Positions 1 through 11,029 of a DNA stretch of 64,000 nucleotides are shown here, piece by piece (the stretch's first letter is position 1; the number at the start of each line of letters is the position of its first letter). The notes beneath the pieces are model-generated. The model was not told the origin of the DNA. It did not search any database and worked only from the letters and a program-made list of their open reading frames with translations. Position numbers and translations under genes: made by a program. This stretch comes from Adiantum capillus-veneris (taxonomy: Eukaryota; Streptophyta; Polypodiopsida; Polypodiales; Pteridaceae): NCBI GenBank assembly GCA_014529385.2, contig CM043949.1, positions 110,389,977 through 110,453,976 on the forward strand. The letters run 5' to 3'.

Positions 1-779
1 TGATTGCATGTTTCGTGTGTGTAATGGTTGATTGTTGCGTTTTTGCGCTCAAAACAGGGATTTACACACTCCAAATGCGTCAAATTTTGACCTAATTTTG
101 CCGAATTAATTGATTAGTTTGGGATCTTATTGATCAAATTATTTGGCAATTGAATTGATGTTCTTTTTATGATTTTATTTGGCTGCACTAATCCCCTATG
201 TGTGGACAATTTTTTTAAAAAAAAGGGTATTTTTCGAATAATTTTATTTTTTGCTAATTTTAGTTTAATTCCATAAAAAATTGATATCTTGTGATCTTTA
301 TGAGCTGTTTTGAATGTGTGTTCACGGCTTGATTTCGAGCGCATTTGGGCTTTCATTCGCCAAATTTTGAGCGATTTGCTATTTTCGAGGGCCTGATCGA
401 TGATTTTGTCGAATTTGGTATTTTCGATAAAAAAATGCTATTTTGGTATGCTTTTGCGTGTCAAAAGTGTTCATTGTGATTGCAGATGATTTTCTAAGAT
501 TCTTAGATTTTTTAAAGAATTTTTTGTCAATTTTTTGGGATTTTCTAGTGATTTTTTGGATTTTCGGGTGATTTTTTAGCGTTTCGGCTAATTTTCAGCC
601 TATTTTTGGCATTTTTGGACATTTGGAAATAAAAAAGTAATAAAAAGAAGATTATCGAGCTCGATGTCCATGCCTTGCGACGCATAAAATTCTTCGTCTT
701 GGATAGATCTTTACAGTCTCTTGGGATAGTTTCCTACGACGTTAAAATAATCCTCGTTTTCTTTTGTTGTCGCCGCGTT
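1..779. other. AT-rich stretch, no gene seen
   Basis: The stretch is AT-rich with many T runs, and its open frames are short and of low complexity. I see no domain, RNA gene or repeat boundary. It could be the outer part of an LTR or plain intergenic DNA. Confidence 0.4.
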
Positions 780-957
780 CTTTGACTCGCTCTGGGTGAA
801 CCCACCCCACACCCTCACTCTCTCTCTCCTCCCCCTCCCAAAACTCCGATAAGCAACCCTCTCTCTCTTCCCCTCACTCTCTCACTAAAAGCGCAATAAT
901 TTATAATCTCGCCTCCCCTCTCACGCTCTCTTCTCTCCCTCTCTCTCTAGCGTGAAC

Positions 958-991
<34 letters not shown>

Positions 992-1077
992 CTTCTTTGT
1001 CTTTTTCAATACACACACACACACACATCTCCCTCCCCTCCTCTGTCGTGTAGCCCCAAGGCCACTACCCCACGCGT

Positions 1078-1126
<49 letters not shown>

Positions 1127-1389
1127 CTCCCCGTCCCTGTCGTACTCGACCTGCCACCGTCCACGTCACCACCTTGTCTCCTCTGCTGCGCACCGCTGAC
1201 AAGTCCCTCAATCAACGCTGTCGACTGCCATCAGCGCCTGCACGCGTATTCCCTCACTCTCTCTCTCTTTCACTGCCGCACGCAGGTTTGCTGACTCTGC
1301 TCCTTCAAGCCCGTATTGCACGCTGCCACGTCCTCGCCAGTTGCCACGTCCTCGCCAGCTGGAAGTCAACCCCACGTGTGTTGCCACAG
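780..1389 (+). other. Pyrimidine-rich leader-like stretch ending in a splice donor
   Basis: The plus strand is rich in CT and CCT tracts (for example about 955-990) and ends in CAG|GTAAGT, a textbook plant 5' splice site with GT at 1390-1391. AT-rich, intron-like DNA follows. Short frames here are microsatellite translations with no recognisable protein. It could be a 5' untranslated first exon of a host transcript or a leader of the fossil element downstream. No promoter was pinned down, so this remains an inference from composition and one splice site. Confidence 0.35.
1079..1123. repeat. (CA)n microsatellite
   Basis: About 22 uninterrupted CA units. A shorter CA run lies just upstream near 1010-1026. 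Confidence 0.95.
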
Positions 1390-1566
1390 GTAAGTCTAGG
1401 TAAAACAAATTTTATTTTATTTTTGTTTTTTTATTCAATTTACTTTATTTTTTAAAAAAGATATAGAAAATAAAAAAAGTCATTAAAAAACAAAACTACA
1501 CAAAAATCCAATAAAACATTTAAAAAAAGGGTTTAAAAAATCATTAAAAATAGAAAAACTCATTAA

Positions 1567-2885
1567 CACTAGGTTGGTAACCTAACAAGACATAAAAGTG
1601 TCCTTTCAAGGTTTTGAAAAAAACCTCCAAAACCATAGTAGATCCACTCATTTTGTAAAATCCTTTCACGAGGTTATAATTCAAGGCCTACTACACATGG
1701 AAAAAATAAGAAACTTGTAAAATTTCTCATCTTTTGGTCACACCAAGCCTCCAAAGTTGATGGACAAGTGCATTTTCATCAAAACAATCATTTCTTACGT
1801 TTTGTTGCATAAAAATAAGATTAGGGATTTTTGTAAGACTTGAGATAAATTCCCTAGTTAACTTCAATGGGTTGGTGATCAGAACATATGATTGCTTCTC
1901 ACTCACTATTTTTTGTTTTGCCAAATAAATAGGTACAAAAAAGTTGAATTTTTACCATTCTACAAACCTATCATCAGAGTTTCTATAGCCACGCTCAATA
2001 CAAATAATATATGCATGTTTTCTTAGTTCCCTATTGTTCTTTATGTTCATAAGGATCCATGGAGCATGTCAAAAGAATAATACATCTCTTACCAAGGGGA
2101 ATCTTGGGGACAAAGATGAAGTGCTAAATACAGCAAACATGAAAAAACTGGGTTCAACATTATGAGTTGTAGAATCCCATAGAAACTATTCAATATCTAG
2201 CCAAATTTGATCCTTATGCTAGAAATGGTTACTACCTACAAAATGCATGTAGTTGTCACAAGAAACTAACAATATTGAAAAGGCTATACTTGATATACTA
2301 GAATGTTTCGTTTTCTTCTATAATCGAAAAAATCAACCAGCGTTGTGTACTATGCAAAATAGGGTATTAGGTGCCCCAAAACTCAAGGAATATTAGCTTT
2401 ATGTTACAATATGCGACATAGAAAATAAAAAATGCATTTGGATATCATGAAATCCACCAAAAAAATCATAGAAGAGCTAAAATTGGCTAAAAAACAGGAT
2501 TTGACAATTTTTGTAATTTGGTCATAACTCACAACTTTAATATTTATTTCTACCTAGAAGCATCAGGACATGTTGAGGACTACTAAAGATAGTTCTCTAG
2601 CATTATGCACCTCACAAAAATGAATTCTAGAGTGGTATAGTTGCAAAAAGTTGAAAAAAGCCAAAAACATCACCCGTTTTTCCACACAGTTTAGGTTGTG
2701 AAATCTTGTGCAAGGACAAGGTTAAAGATGAAATTGATATTCCAAAAAAATGTCGAGTTTTTTTCAGCTCACGAGACAACTTTCTAGATAGATAGCACCT
2801 CAAAATCCATTTTGAAACTCTTGACATAATTCAAGGAAAATGGTCACTTAACAGGACATAAAAGTGTCCCATTACCAACCTAGTG
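1567..2885. mobile_element. Non-autonomous DNA transposon with CACTAGG inverted ends and TTAA flanks
   Basis: The left end reads CACTAGGTTGGTAA and the right end is its exact reverse complement, TTACCAACCTAGTG, giving a 14-bp perfect terminal inverted repeat. TTAA lies directly outside both ends (1563-1566 and 2886-2889) and could be the target duplication. Just inside both ends is a copy of GACATAAAAGTGTCC in the same orientation. The 1.3-kb interior is AT-rich with no transposase, so it must have been moved in trans. The TTAA target resembles piggyBac elements, while the CACTA-like tip resembles CACTA elements, which make 3-bp duplications. The superfamily is therefore open. Confidence 0.75.
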
Positions 2886-2889
2886 TTAA

Positions 2890-3620
2890 AAACTCACAAA
2901 AAATAAAAAACTCATAGATAATCATAAAAAAGAAAAAAAGAAGAAATTGACACAGATAAATAAAAAAAATTCATAAAAACTCAAAACAAATCCATAAAAA
3001 ATTAAAAAGTAACTGAAAAAATCAAGATAAATTACAAAATTCATAAAATCTTCAAAAAATTATGTAAAAGTTACAAAAAAAAAAAAAAATCACAAAAAAA
3101 TCATTAAAAATCAAAACTTTCTTAAAAAATCATTAAAAGATCATAAATTACCTTAAAAATATTAGAAATTCAAAATTTCACAAAAAATTATTAAAAATAA
3201 AAGAAAAGTCGTCGAAAGTGCCAGAAAAATCTAGAAAGACCCAGAAAAACAAAAAACGCACGATCGGGGAAGTGTACCGCAAAGCGAGCAAAAATTGAGA
3301 GCAACAGCCGGGAAAAAAATCGAGCAGAAGCGAACAAGTAAAAAAAAAAACAAAGCCAAGAGAATTACTCAGCACAAAGCGAAATAGAAAAGTCGTAAAA
3401 AGCGAGAAAACAGTCAACTCAAAGCCGTGTGCGGCAGTCAAATTTCTAAATTTGTAAAAATCAAGCCGAAAATCGACCAATCACGGTGGATTGCATATTA
3501 AGTTGTTCAAGGCCCAGAACAAGCCAACATGGACTCAAATCGATCCAAGAGTTCAAGTACAACAGAGCAAGCTAGTAGCTGTGGCAACACATGGACAAGT
3601 GCATTAGAGTAGATTTTACA
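2890..3620. other. AT-rich, adenine-run DNA, no gene seen
   Basis: This is low-complexity sequence full of A runs and repeated AAAAATCATTAAAAA-like strings. It matches the composition on the other side of the 1567-2885 transposon, so the transposon appears to have landed inside one AT-rich block. From about 3200 the composition becomes more mixed. No reading frame there is recognisable. Confidence 0.5.
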
Positions 3621-3639
3621 GCTACATGGCTACAATGGG

Positions 3640-5010
3640 GGTAAATTTTTGTACATAGATTCAGAAGGTCATATGTATCTTATGAGCAGTAAAAGTAGCA
3701 CACGAGCCAAGATCCTATTGATCATTGTAAAGCCATATTTAGAGAACTCCCAGATGTTCACAGACTTCAGTGGAGCCAGGTATAGCAAGCTCAAAGATGA
3801 AGTGCAGATAGAAGTTCAGAAAGTCGACCCAAGTGTTTATCTAGAAATCTGCACAAGCCAGCAAAACAACAGTTGGTGCATATACAATCAGGGTCATTGT
3901 ACATGGATTATAGTGGTCAGATCTATAAGCGAGAACGAGAATTGCAAGATCCAACAGATCAACCAATTCAAGCAAGTCTAATTGGAGAACCAAACGAAAG
4001 ACGGTACAAGGGTCAAGATGGAGCAGTCTACAGCTTGATGCTTCGTGTTCTGAAAGAAGATGCCAACAATTTGGTCAACATAGAAGCAAAAACTTCTCAG
4101 GTAGAGCTTGATATGACAGCACCAAATGAAATACCACTAGTCATGGCGTATTGCTCAAATTGTGGACAAAAAGGTGGACAGCCAACAAGGACACATTAAC
4201 TACCAAGCAAGGTACAGAGAAAATTGGAAATGCGAATCTTGATGTAAATGCATTTAACTCGTCACTTTTAATGCAATCGGATGATTCTGCATTACCATTA
4301 GAAGCACCAATAAAAACACTGCAAGTTCAAAATCAGCACAAAGATGCACAGGCACCTGAAAAGCTTAAAATTGATTCTTTGAACAACAAATTCTTGCATG
4401 AATTTGGTCAAGGTGTCCAGATATCACCGAATGTTGAAAAGACTCTTAGGTTTGCAAATGATTTTGCATCCACTACCACGAGTGTGCAATCATTCATGAG
4501 TCTAAGGGACAGATCAAATAGAATGATGTTAGCTTTGTATGGTACACATAATTCATATGCACACTATGTAGACCAAAAAGGAAAACTGTACAAAAAGGAT
4601 CAAGCATTGTTTAAACAGCCCACATACCAGCTCATAGAAGTACGTCCAATGATAGATAAAAAAGAATGGTTTATTTCAGAGGAAAGAATCTATTATAGTC
4701 CATGCTTGCTAGAGCTGAAGGATATTACCCAAGTGAACCTAGAAATCTGTTCAGAGCCAAACTCTCCTCCATCGAAAATCAAGCTTCGATGTTGTGACCA
4801 AACGAGCACATACTTTGACCAAAACAATCGTAGATATAGACGAAAGTCTAGCATCTATGATGCCTTGGGTCCTGAAACCACATAACTTCATATCATAGGA
4901 GACCCATGGGATAGACAATATCAGGGAAAAGATAATGCTATCTACATCTTAACTTGGGGAATAATTTGTCATGTTTCACAGAAATACATAGAAAACTATG
5001 CAGAAGGTTT
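3640..5010 (+). mobile_element. Fossil coding region with four copies of a Y-D-G-Y module (likely LTR-element accessory protein)
   Basis: Translation shows four related modules of roughly 65 residues at about 3648-3860, 3893-4090, 4560-4760 and 4808-5000. Each opens with the pattern Y-x-D-x-x-G-x-[LIM]-Y-[KR], for example YMDYSGQIYKR and YVDQKGKLYKK. Each has a second half resembling RYKGQDGAVY and ends near VNLEI. Modules 2 and 3 are separated by a linker of about 150 residues. I do not recognise the family. The repeated half-modules suggest a beta-rich repeat protein. Because a retropepsin-like segment and an LTR follow, I treat it as part of a broken LTR element, with several breaks. A decayed host gene is the alternative. 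Confidence 0.45.
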
Positions 5011-5239
5011 ACAGATATCAAACATCAACAATGCTACCCAAAGTGTGCCTTCACAATCCCAAAAAGTGAGACTAAACCAGAGCCAAACAATTTTGAACTC
5101 TTACAATGAAGCACGCTATAGTGATGACCCTAGCAAGGGGGGAGCTATAAATGTTGGAATTAGGGTTGCAGAGAAACGCACACAGCTTGGAGAAGACGAA
5201 GGAGGCTCAAGGCACACAATAGAGAGTGTCTTACTTAGT

Positions 5240-7090
5240 GTGCAATGGAAAGATAGATAGCCCTAGAGTGATGGACGTATATACAATGCTCGGGGGGAAA
5301 AAACCTCCTAAAGAGGGAAAAAATGCCACGGCAGTCCTAGTGTGTTCACACACATCACTACCACATGTATATGGTAACAAATCCCCCTGGAGTGATGCGG
5401 TGAACGAGAGCTGGCACATGAGTAAAGGGAAGTGCCATGCCTTGAGGACATGATCAGTCCACAAAGGGGAGTAAGCCCAAAGCTTTGCAGAAAGCTTCAA
5501 GCTTCTCACGAGACAATACCTTTGTGAAAACATCTGCAAGGTTGTCCTGTGTTGACACATAAGCCAAGCTGATCTCTCCTGCTGAGAGCCTCTCCCTGAC
5601 ATAGTGGTAATGCACCTCAATGTGCTTTGTGCGAGCATGAAAAACTGGGTTCCTTGCAATTGCCAATGCGCTCTGACTGTCAGTGTAGATAGTGTTGGCA
5701 ATGTCCTGTCCAACACCCAAATTAGCCATAAGGTGTCTGAGCCATACACACTCAACCCTGGAGTCAGCCTCACAACTCGAAGTGGCCACAACAGGTTGCT
5801 TCTTGCTCAACCATGATATACATGAACTGCCAAGCATGAAACAAAAACCACTTGTGGACACTCGCGTGTCCAAAAAACCAGCCCAATCTGAGTCCGAAAA
5901 AGCATGTAAGTTTGGCGGCAATGATCCCCCCTTGGGATAAAACAAGCCAAGATGTAAAGTGCCACTAAGGTAGCGGAAAATCCTCTTGACAGCCTGCCAA
6001 TGCTTAGACCCTGGGCTATGCATAAATCTGCTGACCTGTGAGACTGCAAACTGAATATCTTGCCTCGTGTTACATACATAAATGAGGCAGCCAACAGCAG
6101 TTTGGTAAAGAGTGACATCAGCAGGATCGCCAGCATCATGTAGACTCAACTTCAAACCTGTTTCCATGGGAGTGGCAATAGGTTTGCAATCCTCAAGTCC
6201 AAACTTACATAGCAATGTCTCTATATAACTTTTCTGACACAAGGCAATACCACCATCACACTGCTTAAACTGTATACCCAAGTAATGATGCAACAACCCC
6301 AAATCTTTCATCTTGAAAGTAGCATTCAAATCAGCCTTAAATTCAACAATATGTCTCTCATTTGGTCCAGTGATCAGCAAATCATCGACATAAAGAACCA
6401 CAATGAGAAGTACATCACCCTCATGCTTTACATACAATGTGCTTTCTGTTGGACTGTTACAAAAGCCTCGTTTGACCAAATGAGTGTCAGCTTTCTCATA
6501 CCAAGCATGAGGAGATTGCTTCAACCCATACAAAGCCTTCTTACATCTGCACACTTTCTAGACACAGCCAAAGCATAACAATTTGATGCATAAGATGCAT
6601 GGCAAGAGCCTGAACGAGTACGACTAGACAAAGGTGCATCCAATTTACTGTCACGCAAAGTGTGCACCATCCATTTTTTGGCATACCTCTAGCCTGCTCA
6701 TTTTCAGCCCTTTCCTCATCAAGTACATCATGTACATCTGCATCAGTAATAGGCTGATCTGTAACATTTTCAGAAACCCCCATAGGCTGTACATTTGCCT
6801 CATTGGAACTTACATTCGTATTTCCACCACTGAAAAGAGGCAACAAAGTGTCATAAATATCCTGTGAGCTTACATTATTGTCTCTAGTAGATGACAGCAA
6901 AGGCTGAATAGAACCTTCCACAAACACTACATCCCGTGAAATTAGAATACGTTTTGTTTGCGGATGATACCACCTGTAACCTTTGCTTTCAGCACTATAA
7001 CCAACAAAAATACATTTGACAGCCTTATCATCCAATTTTTTGCGGTGTGTTTGTGGCACCAAAGCTGATGATGCAAAGCCTGAAGCTGCC
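5240..7090 (-). mobile_element. Ty1/copia remnant (3' part: integrase tail, RT, RNase H)
   Basis: The minus strand encodes the integrase-RT linker (KLDDKAVKCIFVGYS), then copia reverse transcriptase (KKALYGLKQSPHAWY, LYVDDLLITG), RNase H (SDSDWAGFLDTRVSTSGFC) and the family's C-terminal IEVHYHYVRERL segment. A purine tract near 5380-5392 (minus sense) is followed by a possible stub of 3' LTR. The gag, protease and 5' LTR are absent. It is clearly broken, with several breaks, and older than the copia element at 24675-29694. It interrupts the fossil coding region on either side, so it was inserted later than that region. Confidence 0.85.
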
Positions 7091-7099
7091 AAAACAAGT

Positions 7100-7778
7100 G
7101 ATCGAAAAGTCAAAGTTAATGGGAGCTAAAGTCCAGAAAGCTACACAAAGGTCACCACCAAAATCTTCTCCGAAGAGACAAATTCTGCCAGAAGGTACAA
7201 TGGATCTTCTAAGATCAAGGGTTACTCAGATGCAGGTGGGCAATGTTCATCAGTTTCAGACAAAAAGTGCAATATTACAGCCAATGGAGCCAACATCGAT
7301 TGAAGCAGATGGTCAAAGCAAAGAAATGCAGATAAAGCTCAACCAAAGGACGCTACCACAACAAAAGCAGTCAATTCAGACACGAATCCTAAGACGATCA
7401 AGTGCAACATTGTTGGTAAAAACAAAGAAAAGCTGTCAAGTGAAGTAAAGCTAGATTTTCAGTTAGACAAGAACTTCATGTCTTTTCGCACTTGGAAAAG
7501 ATGTGGACAACCACAATTGGAAGATTCTCTTGAATTTGGGAGCATATCACAAAACAAACAAGCAGAATGCTGGGGAATCATCTCCACCACCATTGAAGTA
7601 AGTTCACAAATCATCATAGCTCAACTCCATGTGATCACAACAAAAGATAGGCCATAGGACATCATAATAGGAATGCCAATGGCAAAGACAAATCTTATCG
7701 ACAAAGGTAAAGCTAAAGTGGACCTTCCACCGATTAACACAAAAGGTGTGATAGCATATGCCTCTACATCAAAGAACC
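7100..7778 (+). mobile_element. Fossil region with retropepsin-like segment next to LTR-B
   Basis: About 7455-7720 translates to a segment whose spacing of hydrophobic patches (FRTWKRCGQPQL, then IIIGMPMAKTNLID) follows the retropepsin-like domain found after the integrase at 21.3-21.6 kb (YGVWCQLGKPPL, then NLGCTWMIATKCTID). A Lys/Gln/Ser/Thr-rich region precedes it (7100-7440). The last bases, CTACATCAAAGAA, resemble the CTACATCAAGAA that precedes the polypurine tract at 24064. This suggests the stretch is the 3' end of an LTR element whose LTR starts at 7779. It is broken. Confidence 0.45.
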
Positions 7779-7976
7779 TGTTAACCCTCACGGCTCACGA
7801 ACACCATATCACCTACGACGAACGCGGTATTATTTACTTGGTAGAGTCAGGTACCGCGCTTGTCAGTCCAATAGGAAAAGGGTAAGAGTGATCGCCGATG
7901 AGAGGCGCACTCTAACTGGAATATTCAAGGGATTAGTTGGCTAAGCATGGGCACCCAAGTGTGAATGGGGCGAGAT

Positions 7977-7990
7977 CATATAAAAGTCAA
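7977..7990 (+). promoter_or_regulatory. TATA box of LTR-B copy 1
   Basis: CATATAAAAG lies about 200 bp inside the LTR, upstream of the GA tract. The same motif is kept in the other two copies at 24277-24283 and 30887-30893. Confidence 0.75.
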
Positions 7991-8096
7991 CTAAACCTAA
8001 AATTCACTCATTCTCTCATTTGTGCAATTGAAGAGTGCTCTTGCTCCATCTCCATCTTCTTCTTCTTCATCTCCTTGTGTGTGTGTGTGTGTGTGC

Positions 8097-8098
<2 letters not shown>

Positions 8099-8167
<69 letters not shown>
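8099..8167. repeat. (GA)n tract inside LTR-B
   Basis: A 69-bp uninterrupted GA run follows a short TG run, about 115 bp downstream of the TATA box and so within the predicted transcribed leader. The same site holds 76 bp and 98 bp of GA in the other two LTR copies. Confidence 0.95.
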
Positions 8168-8169
<2 letters not shown>

Positions 8170-8403
8170 CAATTGAGCATTGCGGCGGCACAACGGCGGC
8201 GAGGCAGTTGAGCGCGTAGCGGCGTCTCCCTCTTCTTCGCTGCGAGGAATTCTCCACGACAGGAAGCGTAGAGCGGTCAGTGACACACCAACGCCATCTT
8301 TGACCTTACTAGTTTAGACTTGTTGTGTGCTTGGAGCCATTTGTGGCTCGCACACGGTGTATCGGCAAGTTCCTTGCATTGACACATGCGACATACGCGC
8401 ACA

Positions 8404-8425
8404 TTTTTAGCGCTGTTGCCGGGGA
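8404..8425 (+). promoter_or_regulatory. Primer binding site (tRNA-Asp type)
   Basis: TAGCGCTGTTGCCGGGGAA follows the LTR end after a few T residues. It is close to TGGCGCCGTTGCCGGGGA, the common plant gypsy primer site complementary to the 3' end of tRNA-Asp. Confidence 0.7.
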
Positions 8426-9109
8426 ATGCCATACGCTAAGCTTGAATGGCACTCTGTGCTTCTTTTGTGGTGCAATTTCAATTGTAGGAAAAGGTAAGGA
8501 AGGAGGGTGTGTGTGTTGAGAAGAAGGATTTTGTGTTACTACTGTGTATTTTTTTGTTAATGGAGTTTTCAAAGGTACGGTGTTTTTTTCTCTGTGTAAG
8601 GTGTTAGTATTAAGGTTGTTAGTTCTGTGTAATGTAATGTACAGTAAGTAGGAAGTAGATCTGTGAGAGCTAATAGAGTGTGTTAGTGTGTAACAGTAGG
8701 TGTATTAGTTGGAAGTAGGTAGGTAGAGTGTGTGTGTGCTCTCGCGCAGGCCGCGGCGACCTTATCCTTTAAAAAAACTAAAAAACTAAAAAAATAAAAA
8801 TAACAATAAAAATAAAATTTCTTAAGGTAGGACCGGGATTGGGAATATCCCCCAGACCCAAGCCCAAGCTCACGCTCAAGCTTAGGCATCTATCGCCCTT
8901 TAAAATTTTGAATTTTAGCTTCACACGTAGCTAAAAATCGATTTTTTTGAGGACCAACGGAGCTTCAGGTGACCGAACGTTGTGCTGTAAAGGACACCGC
9001 GACCCTCTGAGTGAGATGCTCGTTTTGAACTATCACACACTTTAATAAAAAAAAATCAAACATTAAAAACATAAAAAACACGAGTGAAAACGGACGCTTA
9101 AAAAAGTAA
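8426..9109 (+). other. Gypsy element leader, no gene
   Basis: This is GT-rich DNA, then an AT-rich stretch (8765-8820), then mixed sequence up to the gag start. It has no supported reading frame. A long untranslated leader between primer site and gag is normal for large plant gypsy elements. Confidence 0.55.
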
Positions 9110-9587
9110 GTGGTTAACCTTCGAGGTTATTCACCGACGCTTGTAGGGTGCCAAAGGCACATGCATCTGCGCTCTGGTCATGTGCTAGAGACAGAGCAAC
9201 TAGAGAGAATTTCGACTTATGCGAGTTCTCAATATCCACCTACTTTAGGTTCCAGGCCCTTGGCGGGGGCCCAAGGTAGTACAAACCAAGACCCGAACAT
9301 AGCGGCTAGTGACTCTTCCTCTGACTACGACATCATGGAGGGTTTCCCAATGCCTAATCTCGATAGCTCAAGCCAAGACATGCATGCCATGGGTCCACGC
9401 GCGGTCCGGGCCGAGCGTGCTTAGCCGCTTGAAGGAAACCTTTCGTAGAGCCACTCGCTCCGAACATGGAGCTAATGATGTAAATGAGGGGGGTAGGGAA
9501 GTAAATTCTCCATTCATGACCAAAGTAGAGCCTATGCCGTTAGAGAATGTGCACGTGAATACTTCATTCACTGCACCTCCTGACTGA
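9110..9587 (+). mobile_element. Ty3/gypsy gag N-terminal part
   Basis: The translation contains MHLRSGHVLE, like the LRSG motif often found near the start of plant gypsy Gag proteins. A Ser/Asp-rich stretch follows, then a segment with SRLKETFRRATRSEHG. It fits the start of the Gag whose capsid part lies at 14.7-15.2 kb, now separated by a 3.7-kb block of unrelated repeats. It is broken. Confidence 0.6.
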
Positions 9588-11029
9588 GGCTTTCCAATTA
9601 ACTAGCAAACAAAGCCGAGCGAAGCCAATTTCCAAGCGAATATGTGAAACCTGATAAACTGATTCTAAAACATCAAGCAAGTCTATGAGGCCACTTGGAT
9701 ACCTACCAAAGCTTGAAACAACTCCACCTTTGTGAGTGTAGCTTGATGCACAAACTGATCATGGGAAATGGGGTCCAAATCAAGGACGTAAAAGAACATG
9801 AAGTAGATGTGTTTGCAAGGAAAATATTGGCATGTTTGTTGTCCTAACATTGGAAATTTTAACAAGTGCAATGAGGGAATTTGACAAGGGTGACAACATA
9901 AGTAACCCCTTTTTGCAATGACCCAGTTGTACTGACATGGAACACATGTGATGCATTGAGGACCCAGGAAAATTGAGTCAAGACCCATTGTTTTAATACC
10001 TTTTGCTTTCTTGACAATTTCCAAGCTTTGTTGCACTCAATTCTTGTTAGATAGTAGAGTCACACTATCAAGAAATCTCATTAAATCTTGTTGTTCTGGA
10101 GATCTGGTTTCTTAAATACTGGTGAAATCTTGGAACCGACGTCACTTTGCAATTGAGAAGTAGACATAACAACCTTGTAGAACTGAGAAACCTCATGATC
10201 AATAGCATAAACATGCTCTCCCATATTATTTTCTCTATGCTCAAGCTTTACATGCTCTTGTGACAAAGTGAGAGGACATAGCATGTTAGGTGTGTCCAAA
10301 AATGCACCACTAGTCTTTGACCCAATAGAATAGTGCTACCATAGATAGCTAAGGTCTTCTATCCTCTCATGTAAAATCCCTTTCCTCATCAACCAAAGCT
10401 TGGTTCCCCTTGCAACTCTTGCCTTGCATTAAATGGGCAGCATATCAAAGAGCAAAAATCATTGCATATGAAAATTCTTTAGAGTTTGACATGGTGGACC
10501 TTTATTTAGGCTAATGGACATGTTCTTTTTAATTGGGACACGTAGGCAAAGTGATTTTTCTTGCAGGCTTGCGATAGCTGTCAATGTCAAGGGAGCCTGG
10601 ACGAGCAGTCACCTTCCTTTAACTCTTTTTGGGCTTGCAACGTACGCCTTAAATGTACCTTTTGTGCATGCAAGCATACCCAGTGTTCTACATCCTTTTC
10701 AATGTGTTGATTGGCAATGATTATGTTTCGTATGTCCATGATTATATTCTTATCAATGTAGCATGTACAACAACTCACTTGTCTCATTAAAGTCAAGATT
10801 GGTTCCAACAACATGCTCTTCAATTGTCTTTTTGAAGTAGCTTAGCAAATTGGCACTTGAGGATGCTAGCCACGGACTCATGTGCAATATACATTCTGTT
10901 GCCAAAGCCTTTTTTCCTTGCATTGGCAACCAGTGCAATACACGTTATGTTGTCGAGCCTTTTCTATGCACTGTGTGTTCCTCTTGGGAGGTTTTTTGAC
11001 GGCCTCTCACTTTGCCACCATTTATTGAA

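Larger units (their letters stand above)
7779..8403 (+). mobile_element. LTR-B copy 1 (Ty3/gypsy LTR)
   Basis: The sequence starts TGTTAACCC and ends GCGCACA, with the TG...CA ends usual for LTRs. The same LTR recurs at 24077-24668 and 30687-31344. It holds a TATA box at 7979-7985 and a TG/GA microsatellite at 8075-8167. The right side is followed at once by a tRNA-Asp-type primer site, so it acts as the 5' LTR of the gypsy element to its right. Its left side also looks like element interior. By eye it differs from the 24077 copy at about 17 of 300 sites (near 6%), so the gypsy insertion is fairly old. Confidence 0.85.

Noticed and set aside
9683-10036. Cys-rich minus-strand frame as a zinc-finger protein
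   Set aside because: CITCVPCQYN and LCCHPCQ do not form a known finger spacing and no splice or start context supports a gene.
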